Positions 35,498 through 47,400 of a stretch of DNA of 64,000 bases are shown here, piece after piece; position 1 is the stretch's first letter; every line of letters starts with the position of its first letter. Origin of the DNA: Amycolatopsis sp. WQ 127309 (GTDB lineage Bacteria; Actinomycetota; Actinomycetes; Mycobacteriales; Pseudonocardiaceae); contig NZ_CP095481.1 of the NCBI RefSeq assembly GCF_023023025.1, positions 248,001 to 312,000 of the forward strand, given 5' to 3'. The notes under the pieces were generated by a model. That model made no database searches. It was given only the letters and a program-made list of their open reading frames with translations, and was not told the DNA's origin. Made by a program: the position numbers and the translations under genes.

Positions 35498-35578
35498 GTC
35501 TACCTCCCGCTCCCGTGTACCTCTGTCCCACAAGTGCGGGAAGCCGCACTCCGCGCCACCGACGCCTCCGGACCCACG

Positions 35579-36223
35579 TCAGATCGCCCCCGTGCGGAAG
35601 GCGTAAGCCACCGCGTGGGCGCGCGAAGTCAGCCCCAGCCGCGCCATGAAGCCGTAAAGCACGTTCTTGATCGTTCCCTCGGAGTAGGGCAGCAGCTCGG
35701 CGATCTCTTCGGTCTGGTAGCCGTCGGCGATCAACCTGAGCACCTCTCGTTCCCGGTTTTCCAGCCCCGACAACGTCAACCCCTCCGGCTCGAGCACCTG
35801 GGCCCGCAGCTGGGCGAGCTGGTCGAGCAGCACGCCCTGCAGCGACCCCGGCAGGAACGCCGCACCGCGGCTCACGGCCAGTACCGCGGTGACCAGGGCC
35901 GCGTTCGTGACGTCGTACCGGGGCAGGAAGCCCACGACACCGCACTCGACCGCGGTGAGCATGTCCTCGGAGCGGAACTCGCTGCAGACGACGACGCAGC
36001 GCAGCTGGGTACCCGGCGCGAACCGCGTGTGCAGGCGCCTGAGGTAGGCGAACGTCTCCATGCCCGCGACGCCTTCGACGGTCAGCACCACCACGTCCGG
36101 TGCCTGCGTGGGCTCATCCGCGTCCAGCCGGACACGCAGCTGCGGGGACCGGCCCAGAATCGCCTTGACTCCCGCCAAGCCCAGAGGGTCGAACGCGTGT
36201 ACCAAGACCTCCACGGCTTCCAC
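35579..36223 (-). CDS. LuxR-type regulator with degenerate receiver domain (paralogue)
   Basis: This 214-residue paralogue of its downstream neighbour ends in a LuxR/NarL helix-turn-helix (LENREREVLRLIADGYQTEE to ARLGLTSRAHAVAYAFRTG). In the receiver-like half the acceptor strand is VVVLTVEG, with Thr in place of Asp, so phosphorylation is unlikely. The GTG start with AGGAGG five bases upstream is preferred over an earlier in-frame codon. Both genes begin VLVHAFD or VAVHAFD, suggesting recent duplication. The pair lies between the SARP operon and the ESX-substrate block on the same strand as the latter. Confidence 0.83.
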   Translation of the reverse strand: MEAVEVLVHAFDPLGLAGVKAILGRSPQLRVRLDADEPTQAPDVVVLTVEGVAGMETFAYLRRLHTRFAPGTQLRCVVVCSEFRSEDMLTAVECGVVGFLPRYDVTNAALVTAVLAVSRGAAFLPGSLQGVLLDQLAQLRAQVLEPEGLTLSGLENREREVLRLIADGYQTEEIAELLPYSEGTIKNVLYGFMARLGLTSRAHAVAYAFRTGAI

Positions 36224-36330
36224 GGTTACCTCCTCACGACCATTCCTCGAGGTGAAACAAGCTTGCGGGGCCACACTTCACAGGACCTCTATCTGCCGGG
36301 CGCGCTCCCGGACCGGGCCGGGCCGCCGGA

Positions 36331-37440
36331 TCAGGTCGGTTTCGCCTGCTCCCGCGGGGCGCGGAAACGCGGGCTGCCCGCCGTGGCGACGAACAGGGGC
36401 CGGATCACGGATGCTCCGGCCGCCCGCGGCGTCGTGCTCCACACCACGCTCCCGGCCGGATCGCGCAGGACGAGCCCGTCGTCGTGGACGGACAGGACGG
36501 CACCGGGGTGGCCGGCTGTCCCGGTCGACCACACGGCACGGGCTTGGTCGTCGTACACGACGAAGTCGCCGTCCGGCTGCAGCGCGCAGCACCCGGTGCC
36601 GCGCCCCGGCGTGCCGGCGGACCACACGGTGCCCCGGCCCTCGTTGTCGTAGAGCACGAGGTTGCCGTCGTCCTGGTGGACCAGCGTGGCGCGCCCGGAC
36701 GGAGAGCTGAGAGCCTGCCGGCGCAGCACCTGACCGGCCCGCAGCTCATGCCCGGGCACGATGCCGCCGGCCGGCGGCCATTCGTCGTCATCCTCGCCGG
36801 TAAGCACGAAGAAGTCGGTGAGGAAGCAGACCACGTCGCCTGCGGCGCCACGCCCGACCCAGGTCGGGTAGCGCCCGTCCCCGTTGCCGGACGGGAACGC
36901 GACGACGATCGGCCGGCCGTGGCCGTCGGTCACGGTGTCGAACACCGGAGCGTCGGACTTCGTGTAGTCGAGCAGGTTCATGACCCGGTCCTGGAACTCG
37001 TCGGGGTCTTCGTCCGGGGGCGGGAGATTCACGACGTCGGCGAACCCACCGGCGCCGGCGTCCACCGGATAACCGAAGAACTCGTCGCCGGCCAGCTCGG
37101 CCGCGTCCTGTCCGGGGCACGCGGCCAGTTCCCACGAGACGACCGGCTCGTCCCGGATGACCAGCCGGGCCGCCGCGACCAGCTCGTGCTCGGGCAAGTG
37201 GCCACGCGCGGCGAACAGTGCGATCACGAGCTCCAGCGGGTATTGCCCCGGCGGCACTCGCTGGACGAAGCCCCGCGTGGCGGCGTCGAACCCGAACGGC
37301 TCACCGGCGACGACCTGACCGGACGGCAGCCACAGCGAACCCTGGCGCCGCAGCCGGACGGTCACGATGTCCCCGCCGGACAGCTCGTGCCGGGCGCCGG
37401 GCGCGAAGATCCGGTCGAAGCCGGGCGTGGGGATGGGCAT
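36331..37440 (-). CDS. DUF4241 domain fused to bulb-type (mannose-binding) lectin domain
   Basis: In this 369-residue protein, the first about 235 residues resemble DUF4241, with a metal-like acidic motif and SGNGDGRYPTWVGRGAAGD followed by VCFLTDFFVL. Residues 250-345 are a B-lectin (bulb lectin) domain. The mannose motif QxDxNxVxY is intact in the first repeat (HQDDGNLVLYD) and degenerate in the second and third (QPDGDFVVYD, HDDGLVLRD). No signal peptide is present. The start is supported by GGAG six bases upstream. It is the last gene of a block with a WXG100 protein, a YbaB-like protein and the giant protein, so it may be an ESX-associated effector or sugar-binding accessory. Confidence 0.78.
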   Translation of the reverse strand: MPIPTPGFDRIFAPGARHELSGGDIVTVRLRRQGSLWLPSGQVVAGEPFGFDAATRGFVQRVPPGQYPLELVIALFAARGHLPEHELVAAARLVIRDEPVVSWELAACPGQDAAELAGDEFFGYPVDAGAGGFADVVNLPPPDEDPDEFQDRVMNLLDYTKSDAPVFDTVTDGHGRPIVVAFPSGNGDGRYPTWVGRGAAGDVVCFLTDFFVLTGEDDDEWPPAGGIVPGHELRAGQVLRRQALSSPSGRATLVHQDDGNLVLYDNEGRGTVWSAGTPGRGTGCCALQPDGDFVVYDDQARAVWSTGTAGHPGAVLSVHDDGLVLRDPAGSVVWSTTPRAAGASVIRPLFVATAGSPRFRAPREQAKPT

Positions 37441-37522
37441 GCGAGCTCCAGTTCGAGAAGGTGTGTCGGCCACCGCGCTCGTCGGATGCGCGTTCCGGCC
37501 GTCGTCGGTTCCAGCGGCGTCC

Positions 37523-37855
37523 TCAGTGACCCAGCTGGTCACCCATGGACTTGTCCATCGCCTTCGCCGACTCCTCGTCCAGCCCCACGAAGCGCGCGGA
37601 CGCGTCGTCCAGGCTCTTCCCCGTGCTGGTGACCCCGTTGACGACGTTCTGCACGCCGGTCTGGATGTCCTTCGCGGTCTCCACATAGTTCTTCGCGAAC
37701 GCCTTACCGGGTTCGTCCGAGCCCCAGCACCCGTCGTGCTCGGCCAAGCCCGCCTGCACCCGCCGGAACGTCTCGGTGAACTTCTCCACCGCGTCGTGGA
37801 GATCGGTGGTGGTCTTCCGTAACGCGGGTGCGTCGAGCCGGAATTCGTCCGCCAT
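37523..37855 (-). CDS. WXG100-type ESX secreted protein
   Basis: This 110-residue helical hairpin has a WxG-type turn at Trp44-Gly45 (CWGSDEPG), the ESAT-6/CFP-10 family shape. These small proteins are exported as dimers by the ESX system and often escort larger substrates. There is no signal peptide. Its start lies two bases after the stop of the YbaB-like gene, so the two are translationally linked. The gene is in the giant protein's block, which makes it the natural escort of that protein or of the DUF4241-lectin protein. Confidence 0.85.
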   Translation of the reverse strand: MADEFRLDAPALRKTTTDLHDAVEKFTETFRRVQAGLAEHDGCWGSDEPGKAFAKNYVETAKDIQTGVQNVVNGVTSTGKSLDDASARFVGLDEESAKAMDKSMGDQLGH

Positions 37856-37856
37856 T

Positions 37857-38321
37857 TCAGCCCTCCTGACGTCGCGGCGCGTCGCGGCCCGGCATCGGGA
37901 CGCCGAAATCGTCCATCTTTTCGTACATCGGCCCCAGCAACGAACCGATGAGCTTTTCCGGGTCGAAATCGCCGGAAGCGAAGGAACTCAGGTCCATCCC
38001 GCCGGTGCGCTCCCCGAGCCCCATGACCTCACTCATCCGGGTCATGCTCTGCGCGCGTCCCCGCCGCAACGTCTCCAGCAGCACGCTGGCCAGCTGCGCC
38101 GGCGGCAACGCCCGGTACTTCGACTCGTTGAACACCAGGTCGACCAGGTCGCCCCGGCCGTCGAAGGTCATCGACAGCGACTGGTCCTTCGACTTGATCG
38201 TCGTCTTCTCGTCACGCCACACCCGCCCCAGCTCGGACAGCTTCCGCCGCTCCGAGTCGAGATCGGCCATCGCCTTCTCCAGCGCGCGCTCCGCGTCCAC
38301 CGGCGAGTCCCATTCCGACAT
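37857..38321 (-). CDS. YbaB/EbfC-family nucleoid-associated protein
   Basis: This 154-residue protein fits the YbaB/EbfC family, small dimeric DNA-binding proteins whose members are often encoded next to WXG100 genes in actinomycetes. The match is to SLSMTFDGRGDLVDLVFNE and the helix before it. A C-terminal extension of about 50 residues is acidic and Met/Gly-rich. The ATG at 38321 is preferred over 38327 because AAGGAG lies nine bases upstream of the first and only three from the second. Whether it binds DNA here or serves as an ESX chaperone is unknown. Confidence 0.75.
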   Translation of the reverse strand: MSEWDSPVDAERALEKAMADLDSERRKLSELGRVWRDEKTTIKSKDQSLSMTFDGRGDLVDLVFNESKYRALPPAQLASVLLETLRRGRAQSMTRMSEVMGLGERTGGMDLSSFASGDFDPEKLIGSLLGPMYEKMDDFGVPMPGRDAPRRQEG

Positions 38322-38490
38322 GACCATCAGCTCCTTCCCGGCCGAACCGATCCGGCTTTCGTCCGGCTCCGGCACGATCCGAGGCTAAGACGCCGAGATG
38401 GTCACGAGCCCACGAAAACGATCCCCCACTCCACACGGAGGAAGTCCCCTTACGAAAGCCCGGGCCCCGGACACGGCGGCAGGAGACCGC

Positions 38491-41400
38491 TCAACCAGTG
38501 CCCGCCGCGGGATCCCGGCGGGCCGGACCACGGCCGGTGCCTTCCCCCGCCGGCGCGGCCGCCGCCTCTCCCGGCCTCGACACCCGAAGGGCGAAGTCCT
38601 CGTTTGCCCGTCGGACGGCGTCCTTGATCAAGAATCCGATGGAGGACCGATTGCCTCGCACGGACCCCCCGTCGACCAGCTCGGCCGAGATAAAGGTCGC
38701 ACTGACGTTGTTCACGTCGAACGGTTGCCCCCGGAAGGTTCTGTTCACCACCATGTCGTAAGCGAGGTCGATGATCTTTTGCTGGTGCGCGGGATCCGAG
38801 AAGGTGAGCAGGCCCGTGCTGTCGATCGCATCGCTGACCGCTTCGGCGATGATCTCCTCCACAGTCCCGTGTCCGTACCGAACACCCATGGCCATCAGTT
38901 TTACGGCGATCGTCTTGGTCGAGACGGCTTCTCCGCGCGCGAGTGCCGCGAGGGATTCGGTCCGGGCCGCTTCCCTGATGACCGCAAAGTCGTCCCAGCC
39001 ACCAATCGACGGCAGAGGCTCGTGCGGTTCCGCCGGCACCGGAGGATCGGCGGCGATGGGCTCCGGTCCGTCACCTCGAGGGGGTGAACCGGCAGAAGAG
39101 GACTCCTGAAACGGAGTACCGGACGCTGTGCCCGCGGCGTCCTCGGCCCGGTCGTAAAAGAGGTCCGGCCACGTTTCCGCCTCCGCGTCCACCGGCCGAC
39201 CGGCAGCCAGATCCGTGTCCCAAAGGCCCGGCACCGAATCCCCCAGCCCCCAATTGGGCAGGTGCGCGTTCCCGAAGACTTCTTCAGCGCGAACGGAAAT
39301 CTCCGGAGACCACGAGGGTTCGGTCCAGGTGGGGGAACCGAACGCGGGAAGGAGGCCGATGTCGGCGGACGGCGACCGCACTTCCTCAGGCATCGCCCCG
39401 ACCGGGGCGGAGTCCTGGCCGCCTGAGCCGCCGGCCTCGCCGTCAAGCTCCCGGGTCTCGGCGAGGCTCAGGCCGGCAGGGATCGCAGCCGGTTCCGGAC
39501 CGGTCGTCGCGACCGGATCCGCGGTGGGTTGCGGGTCACCCGGCCCGGCAGTGCCGTCAGCCGCCGTTCGCTGCCGCGCGGCATCCGCGTTCGCCCGCCG
39601 CACCGCGTCACCGATCACCTTGGCGACGGCGGCCCGGTCTCCGCGCACCAGACCCGCTTCGCGCAACTGGGCGGCCACAAAGGTCGGCGCGATGTTGGCC
39701 GGATCGAAGGGCTTGTCGACGAAGTCCTTGCGGAGAACCTTGTCGTAGGCCAAATCCTTGATCTGCTGATGGTCGTCGGCGTCGGTGACCGAAGGCGGTC
39801 CGGACCGATCGACGACATCAGAGGACCCCTCGGACCTGGTCCGCACACCGGTCACCCGGATCAGGTCATCCTCGATGAACTCCTCCAGCTTGAACTGCCC
39901 TGCCTGAACGATCCCGAGCGCCAGCAGGCGACGCGCGACTCGTCTTTTTCCGGGGATTCCGTCGCCCGCGGACATCATCTCGAGCGCCACCCGGGAGGCC
40001 GCATCGTGAATGTGCGGGTGATCTTCCCGGTTCGCAAGGTCCCATTTCCCTCCGGCAGGCGCGCCGGCGACCTCGGAGCCGTCTCGGTCGCTGTCCTGGC
40101 TGCGCGGCGGAGCCGGGAGTGCGTCGTCGCGGATTTCCACTCCGGCAGTGGGCTCGGCGCCGGCTCCCCGGAGCGCGGCGATCTGGTCGCTCAGCAGGCT
40201 TTCGAAGTCGGCCTGGCCACTCATCCTCGCCGCGAGCGGCAGCCCCTCGCCGGGCGAGGGCACGGTCCACAAGCCGTTGCCCGATACGTCCAAGCCCCAG
40301 TTGGGCAGGTATGCGTTCCCGGGCGCGGAACGAACCGGGTGAGGTTCGGTGTCGCCGTACCTCGGGCGTTTGCTCTCGCCGTCCGGAGTGGTGGTCGCAC
40401 GGCGTTTCGGCGCGCCCGGAGGGCGGAGAGAAGCGCCGGCCTTGCCACCGTCGACCCAGGGCTGGCCGGGGTCCTGCCACAGCGGGTGCACGGAGTGCGG
40501 CTCGTTGCGCCGGTGTTTCGGGACCGGCACGGACCGCGCGCTCAGAGGCAGGTCGTGGGGGCGGAGGCCGGACATGCTGTCGTCGAGATAGGTGCGTTCG
40601 GCCTCGCTCAGGCCGAGCTGCGTGGGGTCGTCCAGGAGGGCGGAGCCGGCCGGCCCGGTCCGTGGCGAGCCCGTCGGGCGGAAGAGGGCGTCGCCGTCGG
40701 TGTAGCGCTCGCGGAGGCCGAGGTAGTGCCGGTGTTCGTCGAGGAGCTCGAAGTCCTCGGCGCGCACGGACCAGGACGACTGGTCAGTGTGGTCGCCGGT
40801 GTGCAGGTGTGCGGTGCCGTGGATCGGGCCTTCGTACCGCAGGTTGCCGGTGGCGGGGTCGAAGGTCCCGAACTCCGCCCGCAGGTGCAGCTGGTCTCCG
40901 TTGCGCAACCGGTGGCGGCCGTTGACGTTCCGGTCGAGGGCGTTCACCAGCCGCTTCTGCACCCGCTCGATGTCGGCCGCGGTGACGTCGGGGGTCACGG
41001 GCCGGGTGTGCAGCCGCACGGTCAGCTCGCGCACCCACTGCCCGGGGGCGTGTTCGATCCGCCTCGACTCGTAGCCGATCCGGGTCAGCCACCCGTCGGC
41101 CGCCTTTTTGGCCGGGTCGAAACGCTCGGTCTGCACCTGTTCGACCGGCGCGGCCGCCCGCAACCCGGCCCACGCATCGGGGTGCGCGAACGCTTCGGCC
41201 GCCGCCCCTGTCGGGGCGAGAAAGGACGCCATCGTGTCCAGACCGGGATCGCCCCCCTTCGACGCCCCGGACTCCCGCACCTCCGCCCCGGCAACACCCC
41301 TCGACGGCCCGGACTCGATCGTGTCCGCCCCGGAAACACCACCCTTCGCGGCCGCCGCCGGGACGTCTCGGGCGGGCCGGAGGGGGACGGCCTCCACCCA

Positions 41401-44400
41401 GATTTCGACCTGGGTGGCACCTTCGCCCGGCACGAAGTGCGGTGTCGTCGCCATTCCGGCGTCGCCCTTGGTCAGCTGCGCCTCGGACGCGCCGGTCTGA
41501 GCGAGGGCGAGCACCTTCGTGAGGGAGTTGCCCACCGTGGTGAAGTCCCGCGCCGCCTGGCCGCTGCCGAGGTCGCCGCGGACACGGTAGCGGACCACGG
41601 GCCGCTTCCCCGCCTTGACGATGTCGAGCGCCGCGCGCGCGACCTGAAGCAGCTCACTGCGCTGCTGCACCGGCAACTCGGCCGCGGCACCCGGCACCAC
41701 CAGCCGGGTCGTCGGGGCCCTCCCGCTCAGCGCGGGGTCCTGCCGGGCGGCGGCCAGGACCCGGTCGTACCGGGCCTTGGCCCGCCACCAGGCGGCCTCG
41801 GCCTCCGCCACGCTCGCCGCCCGGTCTTCGTCGTCCGGCTTCGCCCGGTGCAGCGCGCGGGCCGCCGTCCACGCCGCGTCACGGACGGCGAACTCCGTGG
41901 CCGCGGCCTTGACCGGGCCCGGCACGTGATCGGCGCGGTCCCCCCGCCGGATCTCGTAGCCGCGGTCGAAGGAGACGTCGACGACGGCGCGGCGGCCGAA
42001 GAGCGACGACTGCGATTCGACGACGATCCGGAACTCGGTGCCGTGGCCCCAAAGACTCGTGAGAGTTTCCCGGTCGGCGGCCAGGCTGTCCGCCGAAGGC
42101 AGCTCGGGACCGCCGTACGAGCTGCTCTCCCCCTGCTCGGTGCCCACCCCCCGGCCGCCGAGGGGCTCGATCGGGATCACCCAGTCGCTGATCCCGCCGA
42201 AAGCTTGCCGTCCGTCGGCGTAGCTCGCCGAACTCGGCGCCTGGGGCACGCCGGCCGCGAGGAACGGCAGCGCCAGCACCGCGTGCTCGGTTTCGGACTC
42301 GATTTCGGTGTGCCGGCCGCCGGTGTGCGTCCGCGTAGCCGTCATCCGGATCCGGTCGCTGACCCCGTTCAGGCCGGCCCGCTCGAAGTTCCGGGCGTGC
42401 ACGAAGACCTTGACGCCGAGCTGAGGCGGGACTTCGAGCTGCGTGCCGTCGCTGTCGAGGGTGGGCAGCTGCGTGGTCAGCCGGGTGGGCAGCAACGCGG
42501 AGCGCAGCATGCGCCGCGTCTGCGCATCCACGCCGGCCCCGACCTGCTCGATCCCCAGCTCGATGCCTCGGACCAGGTCCGTCGTGTCGCCGCGGAAGTC
42601 GACGGCCCGGAACCGGTCGAGTGCGGGCAGCCGTTCGACGTCCGGGGCGTTGTGCCATTCCGCCAGCGCCGCCGGGTCGCCGTCCGAGGCCTTGCGAACG
42701 ACGATCTCACCCGGCGAAGGAGCCGCCTCGGCGTCGGGCACGACGTCCTCGACCGCGGAGCGCGTCGTCACCGTGCGGACGTCCGGAGCGGCCACGATCC
42801 GCTCCCCGTTGCGTTCGATCCGGACGTCGAACAGCACATCGGCGCTGTGTGCGGCCAGCCCGCCCTGCACCCGCTCCGACTGGGTGTACCCGGTGGCGTT
42901 GTCTTCCTGGACCGTCTTGGTCTGCTTGAGCCATTCGGACGCGTTCCCGAAGCCGAAGCCGACATCGCCGTAGGGCGCGCCGTGCAGGCCGGGGTGGGCC
43001 TCCGCGCCGGCCAGGCGCTGTTCCGACTGCAGCATGACCGCGGGCTGGAACAGGCTGACGAGCTCGGCCAGGACCCGGGTGAACGACTTGGTCAGCCGAT
43101 CGGTGACCGAGACCGAGCCGGACTTGGTGAGGTCGGCGTGCTCGATGCCGCGGGGCACCGCCGGACCGCTGAGCTCGGCACCGACCACCAGGTCGTAGGT
43201 CTCCCCGCTGATAAGGCCATCGAGACGCAGCGAAGCGCTCGAGCCGCCGTTGGCGGCCTCGGTGAGCGCCGCGTTGATGTGCGACAGGAACCCCTCCGCC
43301 CGCGAGGTGTTGTCGATGGTGCCCGGCAAGCGGGAGACCGGCAGGAGCCGTTCGGCAACCTCCTGACCCAGCCGCCGGCGGAGCGCCTCCCGGAGGGGGA
43401 CGATGTGGCCGCTGAGATCGACGGGTTCGAGGGCGGCGTCGGCCCAGCGCGGCCGGCCGAGCCGGTGTCCCGCGGGCACCGGCTCGAACGGCTCCCGCAG
43501 ATCCGTACCCGGAGCATCGGGAGCGCCCGCGACCGCGGTTTCGTCGCCGGTGGCCCGCCAGGCGTCCACGGCGGCCTGGGTGACCCGGATCCGCTCCAGC
43601 TGCTCGTCCGTGGCCAGGACCAAGGCGGCACCGGGCTGGGTGAACTGCTCGCCCGCCCGGCGTGGTGTCTTCGCCTTCTTCAGTCCCCAGCGATCGAGGT
43701 TGCCGCGGTGCCGGACCTCCACCTGGACGGTCGATTCGACGCCGGCCTTGACGAGGTGCACCCGTTTCGGCTCGCCGCGGAGCGCGGTCGTGGTTTCGGT
43801 CGAGGTCTGCCGGCTCCGCCCCTTCGTCCGGCCGCCCTTCCAGAGGTGCAGCTCGGCCAGCAGGAGGCCGAGCGGGTGCCCTTCCAAGCCGAGAGCGTGA
43901 CTCTCGGCGTGCCCCACCGGCACCCAGGCCGGTTCGAGGGCGTTCGCCTGGTGCCAGCCGGTCGTCTTGCTCTGCCCGGTGGTGCGCGTGGTCGTGATCG
44001 AGCCGTCCGGTTGCTGCCAGACGGTGTCGAGGACCTCGGGGTCGCGGAGCACGTGGGACACCTGCGCCGAGGCTTCGGCGTTGGCCCGCCGGCGATGCCA
44101 GCGGAACCCGGTCAGCGTGGTGGGCCGGCTGAAGAACCTCCGGTCGGTGCGAGCCGAGCGCTCGGACAGCCGCTGGTCGATCAGCCGGGAGTTCTCGCCG
44201 TCCGGCGCGCTCAGCGCCGGATCCCGGCCCGCCAGCAGGAGCTGGGTACGGACGGACTCCCGCACGTTTTCCGCCCCGTTGAGGGAAACGATCCGGATCC
44301 CGTCGTAGTCGCGGGACAGCCCCCGGCGGAGCTCGGTGCCGGACTCCATCTCCGGTTCGGTCAGGCGCTTCCGGCCGACCGGCTCGACGTGGGTGCCGAG

Positions 44401-47400
44401 CTCCGCCGCGCGGGAGGCGGGCAGTTCCAGGACGACGTCCGCGACGACCGTCCCGGGGCGGCGGCCCTGTTCGGCCGCCGTCGGGTCGACGATCTTCAGT
44501 TCGTGCACCGTCGGTGCCTGCTTGCCGGGTGCGCCGGGGGTCACGGCACGGACCAGATCGTTGTGCCGGGACCAGTGCGTGCCCGAGACGGTCAGGCGGA
44601 CCCGTGCGGCGTAGCGCCGCATCGGCTCCGGCCGTACGGCGCCGGCCTCGTCCAGCTCGGAGCCGGTGACACCGCCGCCGGTCGAGCCGGTGCTCTGCTC
44701 CTGCGTCACCGCCTTGACCGAGCTGCGGCTCACCTTGCTGTAGCCCGTCGCCAAAGCCATGCCCCCGGCCAACGCGGAGTAGACCCGGCCGACCACCCCG
44801 CCCATGAGTTCCCGCGTACGCGTGGCCGAGGTCGTGCTCCGGGTCGTTTCCGCAAGGGTGTCCGCCGTCGGCGTCGCCTCGGCCGGGCCGAGGTCGACCA
44901 GACCACTCTCCAGCGCCGCGGCCACCCGGAAGGCGGCGTGGTAGTCGTGGCCCCGGCCGGGTTCGGGTTCGAGTTCCACGGTCAGCGGCTGGTCCGTCAG
45001 CATCTCGGGCGCCCGGCGGGCGAGGTTTTCCCCGGAAACCGCGCCCTCGATCTCCTCGGTGCGGCCGAGCTGACGCTCGTAACCGGCCGACAGCCCTTTC
45101 TTGAACTTGGGATCGTCGAACCGGGTGGCGAACGTCGTGTCCCGCCACTTCCACCGGTGGTGGCCGGGAATGGTGTGCGCCGACTCCCGCATCATCGAGC
45201 TGAGCAGCTCACTGGCGGCGGGCAGTTCGAGCGCCGCGGTCGCCACCGCGTGGCCGAGTTCCTCCCGGGGCACCGGCCGCGCGGGTGCGCCGTCTTCGCC
45301 GGCGGTGATCCCGGCGCGCGCCGCGTTCTCCGGGCTGGTCCAGTGGTAGCCGTCGAGCGCGTCGGCGAAGGTGGTCGCCGGGCGGCCGGAGAAGCGCACC
45401 TCGAGGTCGTAGGTGGTGCGGTACCGCACCACGGGTGCGGTCCGGGTCGTGGTGCGCTCGCTTCCGGTCTGGTTCGCTTCGTCCAAGCCGTGCGCGACAC
45501 TCAGCCCGACCCCGGCGGTCGGCCCGCCCGCCACCGAGACGAAGCCGACGTCGAACCCCGGTCCGGCACCGAAGGACGTGCTCCAGTCCCGGGTGACGGC
45601 CCCGCTCGCGTCGGAGGTCGCCGTTTCGGTGTCGGTTTCGCGGTAGACGGCGCCGTCGATCGTTTCGAGGTAGGCGACCTGCCGCGCGACCGCGCGCAGC
45701 TGCAGCCGGCGGGTCTTGGTCGGCAGCAGCTTCCGCAGCGGGTTCCCGTCGGGCAGCAGCGCGTGCGAGGAAACCCAGCCGGCGCCGGTCGCGGCCTGGT
45801 CCGGGCTGACGGCCATCGCGGGCAGGAGCTGCTCGACGTTCTCCGGGCGCAGGAGGTCCCGCACGGCGTTGCGGGCTTTCTTGCTGCCCAGGCGGCCGGT
45901 GCGGATGACCTGCTCGGCCACGTCCGGTCCGGCGGCGGCTTTCCGCGAGACCGGCTTTCCCTTGTACTGGCCGGTCACCGCCGTGCGGAGGGCGGCTCCC
46001 TCGAGCACGGCGGCCGGCAGGGCGGCCGGCACCGGGACGCTGCGGCCGTCGGTCCGCAGCCCGTCCGGCACGCTCATCCGGACCGTGACCGGTTTCCCGG
46101 CCTGCTGCGCCGGTGCGCCGACGGTCACCGCCGGGCCTTCGGGCCGGCCCTCGGCGTCGACCGGGGTCATCGTGAACACGAGCGGGACCTCGGCCGTGCG
46201 CATGCCGCGGTACCCCGTGTTCCCGCCCTTCGCGTCCACGGGCAGGGCGATGCCGGTGGTCTTCCCGTCGGCTTCGTGATGGCCCGCGCGGCGCTGGAAC
46301 CCGGGGCCGGTCGGCACGTTCACCATGCCCAGCCCGAACATCCCGGGCACCATCGGCAGGAAGTACGCGATGCTCAGCTTCGGCGTCTTGCCCGTGGCGA
46401 GGGCCACCTTCGTGCGCCGGTCCCAGCTGCCGGCCGCCGACGCGGGCGCCGCGTCCCCGTCCACCGGCGTCGCCCGTGACCAGTCGGGGTCGGCCTGGAC
46501 CCGCACCCGCTGCCCGCCGAGGGTGAAGATCCGGCCGGCGGCGTTCAGGCCGCGGACCTCGTTCTCGGCCGCGTGCCGCAGCTTCTCGACGTCCCCCGCC
46601 GCGACCTTCGCGCCACCGAGCCCGGTCGCGGCGGCGACGACGTGCTCCGCGCCCTCGGTCTTGCCGAGCTGGACCGCGGGTCCGAACGTCCGGTTGCGGA
46701 GCAGGTAGCCGGCGAGCCGGAACCGTCGTGATGGCTTCACCGGGGCCGATGCGTCGTCGTGAGACACCTCGGAGGCGCTCTGGATCGCGACGGCCTTGCC
46801 CTTTCCGCTCCTCGACGGTCCGGCAGGCGCCGAGGTCTCCGTGGCCGCTGTGGCCAGCTCCTCCGACGTCTCTTCGGCAATCGTCTCCAGCCTGCCGGGG
46901 GCTGCCTCGGCGCCCGCCCGGTTGAACTCGTCGACCTGCCGGTCCACGGCCTCCTTGGCCCCCAGCCACTGGTCCCGGGCGGCATCCGCGCGCTTCAGCG
47001 AGGCCCTGGCCGACTCCCTGGCTTCGTCGATCCGGGCGGTGATCGTGGCCTGCTCAGCCAGGTGCTCGCTCCGCATCGCGAACAGCTTGGCGGTGGCCGG
47101 CGACAGTAGTTCCAGTTGGCTCGCCGACACCGTCTCGTCCCCGGCGTCGGCGCGTCGGCTGCCGGATCCGGCGCTCTCCGCCGCCTCTCCGACGACCTTC
47201 CGCCACGCCGCGGCCGTCTTCGACATCGCCGATTCCGCGGCGGCGACCGGGTCGTCCCCGGTGTGGCCCAGCCGCCCGGCCAAGGCCTGGAAGTCCGCAG
47301 CGGCTTTACTGCGCAGGGCGGTCTGCTCGAGCCACAGATCGTCGAGCGCGCGTTGCGCGGTCGTGGCGTCCTGCTCCGCCGCCCGCCACCGGGTGGCGGC

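Noticed and set aside
34874..36223. The two LuxR genes as standard two-component response regulators
   Set aside because: No acceptor aspartate in the expected strand and no histidine kinase gene nearby.
38491..40320. Polymorphic toxin tip at the end of the giant protein
   Set aside because: The C-terminus is a duplicated helical module with no nuclease, deaminase or NADase motif, and no immunity-like gene follows directly.
39529..46479. Plus-strand open frame of 2,316 codons opposite the giant gene
   Set aside because: Same reason: an antisense shadow of third-position GC bias in the giant gene.
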